Shown one piece after another: positions 25,965 through 33,524 of a stretch of 64,000 bases of DNA. The DNA comes from Paenibacillus profundus (lineage in GTDB: Bacteria > Bacillota > Bacilli > Paenibacillales > Paenibacillaceae). The translations under genes were made by a program, and so were the position numbers. The first letter of the stretch is position 1. Every line of letters begins with the position of its first letter. Location of the stretch: NCBI RefSeq assembly GCF_021369635.1, contig NZ_JAJNBZ010000003.1, positions 248,168 to 312,167 on the forward strand. The letters run 5' to 3'. The notes under the pieces are model-generated. The model ran no database searches. It was not told the origin of the DNA and saw nothing but the letters and a program-made list of their open reading frames with translations.

Positions 25965-26759
25965 TCACTCCTTGACCAAATCCACTTCCGTGATGAACTG
26001 CTCGCCCGAAATCGTATGCTTGCCCTGCTTCACCTTATACACGCCCTCGAAATCCTCGCTTACGAGCCGGATCTGTGCGCCGGCATGCAGACGATGATTG
26101 AGCAGGGAAGTCGCTCGGACTCCTTTTGACTTCCCCTCTTCAAAAGACTCGGGACTGTCGATAAGCCCGCTCTCCGGAGACAACGCGACAAACGTGCGGC
26201 TCGTCGCAACCATATTTGCCGCTTGAAAATACAGCTTGCCCTGCATCGTATACGTGCCCAAGCCGCATGCCGCCGCGGCGCGCCGAATCGCATTCAGCGG
26301 ATCGCCCTTGACCACGAATCCCTTCGCATAGGTGTGGTCGGCAGGCATGCGCAGCTCGCCGTGCGGAATCTGGGCCCGGTTCAACAGATCCCTAATAATC
26401 TCGCTCGCCTTGCTGCCCGGCCGATACGTATGCACCATGTCATACACCGACACCTTCAAGTCATCCTTCACTTGAATCGTCGTCACCCGGTCCATCTGCT
26501 CCCGCTTCGTGCGCACCTCGACAATGTTGCCCTGCAGCACCGTCCCAAGATCCGTCCCGTAGCCCGCATTGACGATGACGCGCATGCCCGTCTTCAGATT
26601 GGCCAACGTATGCTTCGACAGATTATAGAGCTCGACCGTCGATTCATTCGGCTCCTTGTCATCATCGAAATCAGCCACGACCCGGAGCGATAGATCCTCA
26701 TATGTGAAACGGTAACCGCCAATAAGCACTTCGCAATTGCGTTTATACAAATATTCCAT
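25965..26759 (-). CDS. Baseplate hub protein (XkdQ/late control D type)
   Basis: 264 residues. Start MEYLYKRNCEVLIGGYRFTY, then VADFDDDKEPNESTVELYN, LKTGMRVIVNAGYG and GNIVEVRTKREQMDRVTTIQ, the hub fold of XkdQ-like proteins. ADHTYAKGFVVKGDPLNAIR follows. It forms the central hub beneath the tube. It overlaps the upstream baseplate-plug gene by 17 bases. Confidence 0.85.
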   Translation of the reverse strand: MEYLYKRNCEVLIGGYRFTYEDLSLRVVADFDDDKEPNESTVELYNLSKHTLANLKTGMRVIVNAGYGTDLGTVLQGNIVEVRTKREQMDRVTTIQVKDDLKVSVYDMVHTYRPGSKASEIIRDLLNRAQIPHGELRMPADHTYAKGFVVKGDPLNAIRRAAAACGLGTYTMQGKLYFQAANMVATSRTFVALSPESGLIDSPESFEEGKSKGVRATSLLNHRLHAGAQIRLVSEDFEGVYKVKQGKHTISGEQFITEVDLVKE

Positions 26760-27063
26760 CGTCTTCTCCCAGATGCATGGACACGGACTGACCGAGCGTA
26801 TCCCAAGTGACGTGTTCTTCCGGGTTGTCGCCGTAAGGCACGATCAACTCCAGCGGAAAATCAGGCGTTTCCATGCTCTCGAACAACGGCACTCCCCACA
26901 CCAGCTTGACGCCAAGCGCAAGGGGAATATCCCCTTCCAGCAAATCAACCGTAAAATAATCATGCCGCGCATTGTAACGCACCTCGAACGTATATGTCCG
27001 TTCCCCCAAATCCATGTCGAACGAATAAGGGACAAGCTCCTTGTCAATGACAATGACCGCCAT
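26743..27063 (-). CDS. Baseplate plug-type small protein (DUF6983-like)
   Basis: 106 residues, MAVIVIDKELVPYSFDMDLG. The pattern TYTFEVRYNARHDYFTVDLL and GDIPLALGVKLVWG matches the small beta-rich proteins annotated as phage baseplate plug. GAGGAGG precedes the ATG. Its place between the LysM and hub genes is the usual one. Confidence 0.78.
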   Translation of the reverse strand: MAVIVIDKELVPYSFDMDLGERTYTFEVRYNARHDYFTVDLLEGDIPLALGVKLVWGVPLFESMETPDFPLELIVPYGDNPEEHVTWDTLGQSVSMHLGEDDGIFV

Positions 27064-27112
27064 CCATCTTCCTCCTCTCTGCCAAAAGGTGCCTTCCTCT
27101 TCTCCTGCCGCG

Positions 27113-27883
27113 TCAGGCCACCCGAATGACCATGCCAGCCTTCAGCGTCGTATAAGCGTTGATATTGTCATTCATGCCCCGCAGCACGTCAGCCGAGGTG
27201 CTGAACTTGGCCGCGATCGAATACCAAGAGTCTCCTTGTTGAACGGTATAGCTGCGATACGCATACTTCAGATTTGGATTCACCTTCTTCTGCTTCTCTG
27301 TCGCATTTTGCCCGATGGACAACATCATGCCGATCGGCGGCGGCACACTGGGATCCAAGTGAGAATTCCATTCGCGGAGCTGCCTCACGCCAATGCCGTA
27401 ATAGCTGGCAATAGATTCCCATCTCTGTCCCGAACGCACAATATGCGACCAGGGCTTTGGACGGTATGACGTGTTCCGTTTGCCCGAACGGACCTTCGGC
27501 TTCACCGCCGCTTTGCGCTTCGGAGGAAGCTTCGTATACCGGATCGTTACGACATTAATCTGCTTGAGCGTCAGCGAGAAGCTCATGCCGTTGCCGATCG
27601 AGCTGTCATGCGCCGTCCGCAGGCTCGTAATGACGCAGTTCAGCAGCATGTTGCGTCCGGTATATTGCAGCAGCGTGCCCGCGTTCATCGCCTTCACGAG
27701 GCGATGGCGGTAATTCGACGCCTGGGGCCCGAGAATGAGCCCCTCCAGATGCAAGCTGACCGTATCCTTTTGAATGTGATCCGTTATCGTGCCGCCCTTT
27801 TCAATGTTGTGGCTGCTAACCTGAACCGCGTATTCCGGCTCCTCCGACGTGACGAATAGCTCGATTCCGCCCAAGCGGCTCAA
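27113..27883 (-). CDS. LysM-containing tail hub-associated protein (XkdP-like position)
   Basis: About 256 residues. The N-terminal half (SRLGGIELFVTSEEPEYAVQ, GGTITDHIQKDTVSLHLEG) is a baseplate domain. Two LysM repeats follow (HIVRSGQRWESIASYYGIG; YTVQQGDSWYSIAAKFST). The start is uncertain: the frame overlaps the stop of the upstream gene and has no nearby ATG or GTG. TTG at 27883 is the conservative choice; an ATT at 27895, nine bases from AAGGGG, is better placed, so translational coupling or a rare start is possible. LysM probably holds the tail tip on peptidoglycan. Confidence 0.8.
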   Translation of the reverse strand: MSRLGGIELFVTSEEPEYAVQVSSHNIEKGGTITDHIQKDTVSLHLEGLILGPQASNYRHRLVKAMNAGTLLQYTGRNMLLNCVITSLRTAHDSSIGNGMSFSLTLKQINVVTIRYTKLPPKRKAAVKPKVRSGKRNTSYRPKPWSHIVRSGQRWESIASYYGIGVRQLREWNSHLDPSVPPPIGMMLSIGQNATEKQKKVNPNLKYAYRSYTVQQGDSWYSIAAKFSTSADVLRGMNDNINAYTTLKAGMVIRVA

Positions 27884-27890
27884 CTTCGTC

Positions 27891-29663
27891 TTAATAGGAC
27901 ATCGCCCCTTCCTTCGTAGTTTGCGGCTGCGGCATTTTGCTCGAAATGCTGCGCTCGAACGAACGGAACGAGGCGTCGAACTGATCGCGTGCGATGCGCT
28001 TGATTTCCTCAATCATGCGCATGTCGATATAACCGTTTACATTGAGGTTCATGACGACGTTGCTATTCGCGCTCACATCCATCGACCCGCCCCCGCCCGG
28101 CAGCGGACCCGGAATGTTAAGCGGCGGAGCGGCCGTGATGCCGTTCCCCGTTCCGGTCATATCCGAATAAGGCCGAGGTGATACCGGAGCGGACAAGGAA
28201 GACATGGGCGCTCCACTCTGGGCGCGCAGCGCAGCTGCCGGCGGCTTCATCTTCGGAATGATCCGATTGGTTGACGGGATCTGTTCAGAAGCCTCTTCGT
28301 CCTCTTCATCCTTCGGCAGCAAATATTTCTCTGCGGCCCATAGACCGGCATCCAGCACCAGACCTCCCAAAAATCCCGCAGGGTTGAGCCGTAGCAGCTT
28401 CGTCGCTTTGCTGGCCACCTTCGCCCCTTTGATGAGCTTGCCGAACCAGCTCGTCTTCTTCGCGGCGGATGCCGCTTTCTGCACGGTCGCGGTCGTCTTG
28501 GCCATTGTCTGGGCCGAGGCGGCTGCCTGCTGGACTGGATTCGGCATCGGGTTCATAGCCGTACGCACGGATTGCGCGGTATGCGCCATGTCCATCGTCG
28601 TCTGCGCGGTCGTCGCGGCATCGGCGAGCACCGTGGACGGTGCAGGCGCTTCGGAGCCAGAGCCGGCCGATCCCATCGCTGTTCCCGTTGCGGCTGCCCC
28701 CAACGCTCCTCCCGCTCCTGGCAGAGATCTGACTGCGGGAGCCTCGGACGGCTCGTCGTTCTGCTTGCCTCCGAACCCTCCAAACAAACTTAAACCTGCT
28801 CCAAGAAGTCCGAGACCTATCCGCCTGCCGAACCTGCCATTGCCAATCTGCGGCGGCCTCTTTGTCTTGCCGTGTGTTTGTTTTCTCGTCTTCCCAATCG
28901 GGCTGCCTTCCGCGTGAGCCGCCTTGCCCATCTCTCCAGCATTAGCACTTGTCGCAGGAGCGCTAATGGCGCCTTTTCCAGTGCCGGATGAAGCTTCGGC
29001 AACGGGCCTCATCGAGGAAGGCGATTTATTGCCGCCTCTCCATCCGCGCCGGCGATAAGTGTCGGTTCGCCGCGGTGTTTCCTTTTGGTCGCTGCCCTCT
29101 CGGGACGCCGAGGAGCCCTTCTTTCCGCTTCCTTTTCCGGAACGCTTGCCTTTGTCATCCTTGCCCGAATCGAACATGCCGCCCATATTGCCGGAGCCAG
29201 TGGTTCCCGCGCAGCAGCAGCATTTGCAGCCGCCTCCGCCTCCTTTGAACTTGTCCTTCACCCACTTCACGTTGTCTGCAAAGTCCTTGAACGGCTTGAA
29301 CATGTCATTCATATCCTGCGTCAACGTCACGGGCGCCGACTTCATAAATGGATCGTTCCATTTGGCGGGCTTGTCCTTCGCTCCCGCGGGGACTGCTCCC
29401 GAGCTTTGCCCGACGACAACCTTGACAGAAGCTTGGGCTTGGGCGATGTTCGAGCTATTGGCGCTGGCCAGAGAAGCTGAGCTCGCCTGTCGAGACATAT
29501 TGCTTGCCAACAGCGAGCTTGCCAGCTTGGCCTGCCGTTTCAGCTGCTCCGTCTGATCCCGCATCGCATCCTTCAGAATGGTGATGACCGGCTTCAAATC
29601 GCTCAACCTGCCGTTCATCGATCTCAGCTCGCGGTGAATGGCTGTAGATACCTGTGCATCCAT
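27891..29663 (-). CDS. Tape-measure candidate, Gly/Ala-rich tail protein
   Basis: 590 residues, in the place of the tape-measure gene: after the chaperone pair and before the LysM/hub genes. Residues 1-60 look helical (STAIHRELRSMNGRLSDLKP). The middle is low complexity (Gly, Ser, Lys, Ala) with a Cys cluster GGGGCKCCCCAGTTG near 145. Hydrophobic stretches occur near 275 (IGLGLLGAGLSLFGGFGG) and 440 (AGFLGGLVLDAGLWAAEKYL). The last 70 residues are more conserved-looking (VVMNLNVNGYIDMRMIEEIK). It is short beside XkdO (over 1,300), and lacks long coiled coils, so the tail may be short or this may be a different structural protein. Confidence 0.65.
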   Translation of the reverse strand: MDAQVSTAIHRELRSMNGRLSDLKPVITILKDAMRDQTEQLKRQAKLASSLLASNMSRQASSASLASANSSNIAQAQASVKVVVGQSSGAVPAGAKDKPAKWNDPFMKSAPVTLTQDMNDMFKPFKDFADNVKWVKDKFKGGGGGCKCCCCAGTTGSGNMGGMFDSGKDDKGKRSGKGSGKKGSSASREGSDQKETPRRTDTYRRRGWRGGNKSPSSMRPVAEASSGTGKGAISAPATSANAGEMGKAAHAEGSPIGKTRKQTHGKTKRPPQIGNGRFGRRIGLGLLGAGLSLFGGFGGKQNDEPSEAPAVRSLPGAGGALGAAATGTAMGSAGSGSEAPAPSTVLADAATTAQTTMDMAHTAQSVRTAMNPMPNPVQQAAASAQTMAKTTATVQKAASAAKKTSWFGKLIKGAKVASKATKLLRLNPAGFLGGLVLDAGLWAAEKYLLPKDEEDEEASEQIPSTNRIIPKMKPPAAALRAQSGAPMSSLSAPVSPRPYSDMTGTGNGITAAPPLNIPGPLPGGGGSMDVSANSNVVMNLNVNGYIDMRMIEEIKRIARDQFDASFRSFERSISSKMPQPQTTKEGAMSY

Positions 29664-29666
29664 TTC

Positions 29667-29870
29667 TTAGTTCCCTCCTTTCCCGAACATCCACTCCATG
29701 GCGGAGGCGGCTTCGCATAGCTCCTCGATGCTCATGGCGTCCGCCTCCGCATACGTAATGCCGCCCCGGCTATTCAACACGACATGCCAAAATAGCTGCC
29801 GGAGCGGATTCGCGGAAATGGAACGTTTATACGATGGATGATTCGGGCTCCAAGGGTGTATCGACCATCC
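29667..29870 (-). CDS. Frameshift-dependent extension of the tail assembly chaperone (gpT-like)
   Basis: An open frame, +1 relative to the chaperone gene, runs from just after a TAG at 29871-29873 to TAA at 29667-29669. It encodes NHPSYKRSISANPLRQLFWH and onward to MEWMFGKGGN and has no own start codon near its beginning. A +1 slip at CCC-G (29844-29847, Pro89) would give a fused protein of about 147 residues, close to the size of XkdN-type chaperones. This mirrors the G/GT pair of long-tailed phages, where the fusion helps assemble tape measure and tube. Confidence 0.65.
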   Translation of the reverse strand, partial: GWSIHPWSPNHPSYKRSISANPLRQLFWHVVLNSRGGITYAEADAMSIEELCEAASAMEWMFGKGGN

Positions 29871-30111
29871 CTAAAAACCGCGCGCATTCCAGCCAGAGCG
29901 GAGTTAAGAGGTCGGATTTGTCTTCGAGCGCCTCCCAGCTGAGGCGCGGGGATACGATCACATGCTGGAGGAAGAAATCCATCGAAGACTCCAGCTTCCA
30001 GCCGCCGTCTGCCTTCAGGGCAACGTCGTACAGCCGCATCAAGGCACGCGCGCCTGGATGCTGCAGGACGTAATCCTCGCCCTCCAGCGTTACTGTCGTT
30101 TGCTTGCTCAC
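29827..30111 (-). CDS. Tail assembly chaperone (gpG/XkdN-like)
   Basis: 94 residues from GTG at 30111 with AAAGGGTG nine bases upstream. The sequence MSKQTTVTLEGEDYVLQHPG, RALMRLYDVALKADGGW and LESSMDFFLQHVIVSPRLSW fits the XkdN-type chaperones placed between tube and tape-measure genes. It ends early at 29827 while a downstream frame continues, pointing to a programmed frameshift. Not part of the mature particle by analogy. Confidence 0.85.
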   Translation of the reverse strand: MSKQTTVTLEGEDYVLQHPGARALMRLYDVALKADGGWKLESSMDFFLQHVIVSPRLSWEALEDKSDLLTPLWLECARFLGMVDTPLEPESSIV

Positions 30112-30142
30112 ATTGATTCACCCTTTCCCAGTCGTATTTTCG

Positions 30143-30547
30143 TTACATCACCTGATGTGTATAGTCCAGCACTTGAATCTCGTATTCGCGATCCTCAAGC
30201 TCCGATCCGTATGCCGCTGCCGGCAGCTTCTTCACGATGGCCTGCGTGCCGCCAATCCGCTCGCGCGGTTCATTATGGGACACGACCCAGATGTCGAATA
30301 TCTTCTTTTCGCGTGCGAGACGATGGAGCAGCTCCAACTGCGGAGATGTTGACATGAGCGTTAATTTCACCGTGCCGAGCGGATTGTTTTTGTGAGCAAT
30401 GGCAACTTCGCCACGAGCGCCAACGTGCGCCACGGACTGCTCTTCATCCTTCTCGCAGGAGACGAATGTGTTCTCTCCGAATCCCGTAATATACTTGCCA
30501 TCCACGATAACGGACACTTGCTTTGCATCATAAATGCCGATACTCAT
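30143..30547 (-). CDS. Tail tube protein (DUF3277-like)
   Basis: 134 residues. SIGIYDAKQVSVIVDGKYIT, GFGENTFVSCEKDEEQ and HKNNPLGTVKLTLMSTSPQL fit the DUF3277 tube proteins of contractile tails. It stacks as hexamers to form the inner tube. It follows the sheath gene, as in Mu- and PBSX-like tails. AAGGAAGG precedes the ATG. Confidence 0.87.
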   Translation of the reverse strand: MSIGIYDAKQVSVIVDGKYITGFGENTFVSCEKDEEQSVAHVGARGEVAIAHKNNPLGTVKLTLMSTSPQLELLHRLAREKKIFDIWVVSHNEPRERIGGTQAIVKKLPAAAYGSELEDREYEIQVLDYTHQVM

Positions 30548-30663
30548 TGCTATCGCACCTTCCTTTTCCTGTACGGATATAATTCAATGAATTCCAACAG
30601 CTTGGCTTGTCCAAGCCGTATATAATGAATAATTTCGTAAAACGTCTTCCCTACCGCTCCCGC

Positions 30664-31662
30664 TTAGAAGCGGATGACACCCTTAATGCGCACCTGATGG
30701 ACCGCGCCGGCAATCTCGAACCAGAACGACCCGCCCCGATAGTCACGGTTGGCTCGATCGCTTGGATCCACCTCATTGCGCAGCAGGAAAGAAGTGCCGA
30801 ACAACGGCTCGCCGCTGTCATCCGCGGCGATGATGCCCATGCGGAACGCTTCCTGGAGCACATTGACGACCGTACTCTCGATCTGTGCAATGCCTGCGTT
30901 CGTATACGGCACCTTGTCAGACTGATTGAGCAGCTGCTGAATTTGCGCCTCCATGCGGGCGCGGACATAATCTCGCGACATGATGACGTCGATATATTCG
31001 CCGGATACGGTCTTGCCTTCCGACGTGCGGGCTTCGCCTTGCTTGTTCACGTAAGTGAAAGCTCCGCCGTCATGAATCTCCATCAGCTCGCTTGCCGTCA
31101 GCTTGAGCGGCGCGATGCCGGTGCATGCCTTGAACTTCCAGGTAACGGAGCCAACATCCGCGGAACCGACCGCGCCCACGAGCGCCGCATCAGGATACGC
31201 ATCGGCATCCGTATGATAGAATGCCGCGGTGCGCGTATATCCTTTCGCCTTCAACGCCTGCAGCTTCGTCTTGTCTGCAACCCGAGTGACAAACAAGCGA
31301 TAATCCTCCTTCTCCAGCTCGGCCGCAAGGGCTTCTACCGTCTCAGGACCATTGTCCGCGGACAGCAAATAGTACCACCCCATATCCAACACGGCACGCA
31401 GGCGGTCCACCGCCGCTTCCTGCTCGTCGTGTGCCGTAATGGCAATGCGGGCCGGAGAGCGATCTCCTTGGCCGAAGAGGGTCTGCGCCATTTTGTATTC
31501 TGGCGTCGCCTCAGCGAAGTCGGCCTTTACCGTTTCCAGATCGCCATATTCCTTGTAGGCGGAACCGCCCTCTTTTTTCCCGAGAATCAGTGGCATGGCG
31601 AAGGACAATCGTCCCGTCGGCTTCTGCAAATCAATCGTTACTTGCACGTCTTGCAATGTCAT
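30664..31662 (-). CDS. Contractile tail sheath protein (DUF3383-like)
   Basis: 332 residues. Landmarks: RLSFAMPLILGKKEGGSAYK, EYKMAQTLFGQGDRSPARIA, DMGWYYLLSAD, a middle VTWKFKACTGIAPLKLTASE and a C-terminal domain SFWFEIAGAVHQVRIKGVIR. This fits the DUF3383 sheath-like family. Its presence shows the particle is contractile (myovirus type, R-type if a bacteriocin). AAAGGAG precedes the ATG. Confidence 0.88.
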   Translation of the reverse strand: MTLQDVQVTIDLQKPTGRLSFAMPLILGKKEGGSAYKEYGDLETVKADFAEATPEYKMAQTLFGQGDRSPARIAITAHDEQEAAVDRLRAVLDMGWYYLLSADNGPETVEALAAELEKEDYRLFVTRVADKTKLQALKAKGYTRTAAFYHTDADAYPDAALVGAVGSADVGSVTWKFKACTGIAPLKLTASELMEIHDGGAFTYVNKQGEARTSEGKTVSGEYIDVIMSRDYVRARMEAQIQQLLNQSDKVPYTNAGIAQIESTVVNVLQEAFRMGIIAADDSGEPLFGTSFLLRNEVDPSDRANRDYRGGSFWFEIAGAVHQVRIKGVIRF

Positions 31663-31669
31663 CTTCCCT

Positions 31670-32131
31670 TCACTCCTTTGATTTCATTGGATTCAACTGA
31701 ATCGTTGCTACGGACGGCACCGTCCGTTCGAAGCGGTCCTTCATGCGCAGCTTGACTTGAAGGCCAAGCCCCGTATGCGGCTCCGCCTTCCATTGCGCCG
31801 GACTGATATGCACCATCGCGGCCGGAATGCTCTCGAGGCAATCCAGTCCATCGGTCCACAGCCAGCCCAGCATGTCCCGGCATCGTTCAACCATCTCCAT
31901 CCGATCGCCCGCTCGGATAAGAAGCAGCCACTCCATTTCCACCACCTTGTCCACAGCGCCCTGATGCTCCGATTGATTCGGCGTGCAATCGATGTACGGG
32001 GAGGCGACATCATAGGCAATGAGCGGCAGCGAGCTGTCCGGCTGGAGCGCATCCACGCTTATGACAGGCAGTTGCAACGCCTGACCCAGCGGCATGATCC
32101 ACTGTTGAACGATATCCCGATATGCAATCAA
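31670..32131 (-). CDS. Tail terminator/neck-type protein, first gene of the tail operon
   Basis: 153 residues from TTG at 32131; AAGGAGG lies nine bases ahead, and the ATG inside the spacer is out of frame. The protein (MIAYRDIVQQWIMPLGQALQ, LPLIAYDVASPYIDCTPNQS, VDKVVEMEWLLLIRAGDRM) resembles tail-terminator or neck proteins that cap the tube top and often precede the sheath gene. In a headless particle it would close the tail. It follows the two LexA-like sites. Confidence 0.72.
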   Translation of the reverse strand: MIAYRDIVQQWIMPLGQALQLPVISVDALQPDSSLPLIAYDVASPYIDCTPNQSEHQGAVDKVVEMEWLLLIRAGDRMEMVERCRDMLGWLWTDGLDCLESIPAAMVHISPAQWKAEPHTGLGLQVKLRMKDRFERTVPSVATIQLNPMKSKE

Positions 32132-32270
32132 ATTCCATCACCTCCTTGGAATCATCCTGAAGCATCCTTCTGCCGCTGCTTGCCGACGACCCGCTTCTTT
32201 GAAAACTTACGGGCTGTCTTGGAGATGCGGCTTCTGTGCTCACGATGTCCACGTTACTAGTATAGAACGG

Positions 32271-32284
32271 CGAACACACGTTTG
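32271..32284. promoter_or_regulatory. LexA-like (SOS) box 1 upstream of the tail operon
   Basis: CGAACACACGTTTG; one mismatch to the Bacillus SOS pattern CGAAC-N4-GTTCG. A minus-strand TATACT (32259-32264) lies just downstream, so LexA here would cover the promoter. Confidence 0.6.
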
Positions 32285-32333
32285 GTTTAAAGGGAATTAT
32301 TAGTTTTTTGATGATTTCTTTTTATATTATTAT

Positions 32334-32349
32334 AAGAACAAATGTTCTT
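32334..32349. promoter_or_regulatory. LexA-like (SOS) box 2 upstream of the tail operon
   Basis: AAGAACAAATGTTCTT, a perfect palindrome with the GAAC-N4-GTTC core; it differs from the full consensus only at the outermost pair. A TATAAT lies on each side (minus strand 32328-32333 and plus strand 32360-32365), so it could control transcription both ways. Confidence 0.7.
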
Positions 32350-32394
32350 GTTTTTGTGGTATAATGGGTATACCTGCCACGGTGTTCAATTTAA

Positions 32395-32692
32395 ACAACC
32401 TCAAGTCGTTGTGTTCTATAGGAAGTTTGTTACTACCGAGAAGGATGCGCATGCGCGCAAAACGTGCTGCAGGAAGCATTCGCGAAGAAGATTCAGCATT
32501 GCTGTTCATTGATGGAAGCGACTCATCTTACAAGCATTTTCTTGCATGTCTGGCATGAGCGCCCAGCATGATTCTTAGACAACGACAGCGGAAGCATTTG
32601 CTCTTTATAGCGAACGCAAGCTTCGATGCCGTATTCCCTCTCGGGACGATGGATGAGCAACAAGGGATATTTTAAGCAACTATTACTAAGAG
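32395..32692 (+). repeat. MITE-like repeat, diverged copy B
   Basis: Aligns over its length with copy C, which follows directly: TACCGAGAAG near 32435, GCAAGCTTCGATGCCG near 32609, CCCTCTCGGGACGATG near 32636, and an end ATTTTAAGCAAC..CTAAGAG. The left edge is uncertain. No coding potential is believed. Confidence 0.55.
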
Positions 32693-32886
32693 TGCGTGTT
32701 CAAAAATGACACTTTTCAGTACCGAGAAGCCCAAGTTTTCGCAAGAAAACTTCATCGAAAGCATACCTCGAAGGAGGAGCAGAGTTACAAGTTTGACTCT
32801 TCACGAGTGAATGCAAGCTTCGATACCGAAATACCTCTCGGGATGCTTCGTGATCAAAGGCGACATTTTGAACAACCTCTAAGAGT
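32686..32886 (+). repeat. MITE-like repeat, copy C
   Basis: About 190 bp with inverted ends (GTTCAAAAATGACA on the left; TGTTCAAAATGTCGCC read from the right on the other strand) between two copies of the 8-bp direct repeat CTAAGAGT (32686-32693 and 32879-32886), a plausible target duplication. Related to copies A (12112-12226) and B. Confidence 0.65.
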
Positions 32887-32909
32887 CGAAATGAAGGAGG
32901 ACTTGCTTG

Positions 32910-33377
32910 ATGATACCGATGGAATATATGGAGATACCTCACATGGAAACGATGGATGCCAAACAAGCGAAAGCCCGCATCGAGGAAGTGTTTGCTAAAT
33001 ACAGAATGTGCAAAGTAATGAAGTTTGCGGTGCGCGAAGCGAAGATTACGGCGAATTACGAGACAAGAGAGAATGGGGCTACGAACCGGATCGGAGACCC
33101 GACGGCTGCGATTGCTGTATATAATACAGACAAGGCGAGCGAATGCCTTGCTTTCTGCGAACTGGTTGAATCGATTGTTAACGAGTTGGAGCCGGACGAG
33201 CAGCTGCTTATCCGCGAGCGCTATATGAAGGCAGCCCGCATGACCGACACGAAAGTGTACTGCTTCAGCTTCGATCCTCCGATCAGCGCCGTCACCTACG
33301 GACACATTCGTAAGCGGGCGTTCGAGAAGCTGCTGCACGCCTTTCAATACGCATTCCGCCCTGCCCATACCACGTAA
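32910..33377 (+). CDS. ArpU-family phage transcriptional regulator
   Basis: 155 residues from ATG at 32910 with AAGGAGG upstream. The protein has KQAKARIEEVFAKYRMCKVM, then TRENGATNRIGDPTAAIAVY and a C-terminal helix-turn-helix-like SAVTYGHIRKRAFEKLLHAF. This fits ArpU proteins, late regulators of Gram-positive phages related in role to PBSX Xpf. It is divergent from the tail operon with the LexA-like boxes between them, so it probably activates the structural genes after DNA damage. It is the only regulator kept from a phage; no repressor or integrase is seen nearby. Confidence 0.85.
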   Translation: MIPMEYMEIPHMETMDAKQAKARIEEVFAKYRMCKVMKFAVREAKITANYETRENGATNRIGDPTAAIAVYNTDKASECLAFCELVESIVNELEPDEQLLIRERYMKAARMTDTKVYCFSFDPPISAVTYGHIRKRAFEKLLHAFQYAFRPAHTT

Positions 33378-33400
33378 CCACCCCCACCTGCATCGGCATT

Positions 33401-33468
33401 AACGACAACATCGCCTATCCTTATGCCACCCGGCATCACGCGGGTTGAGAGGATAGGCGATTGTCGTT
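33401..33468. terminator. Long hairpin after the ArpU gene
   Basis: AACGACAA and TCGCCTATCC pair with GGATAGGCGATTGTCGTT (18 pairs with a two-base bulge) around a 30-base loop that itself can fold (CCACCCGG/CGCGGGTTG). It is 24 bases past the ArpU stop. There is no U run, so it may be a processing or stability hairpin as well as a terminator. Confidence 0.55.
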
Positions 33469-33524
33469 CAGTCAGCCGCTTCACCGTAGCCGTTCACATC
33501 TTGACATTGCTAGGAATCAAAAAC

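Noticed and set aside
30607-31755. Open frame of about 380 codons on the plus strand
   Set aside because: Antisense to the sheath gene; Arg/His/Leu-rich composition typical of shadow frames.
19404-33500. A complete prophage
   Set aside because: No integrase, repressor, replication, packaging or head genes and no obvious attachment-site repeats; the cluster begins and ends with tail and lysis genes.
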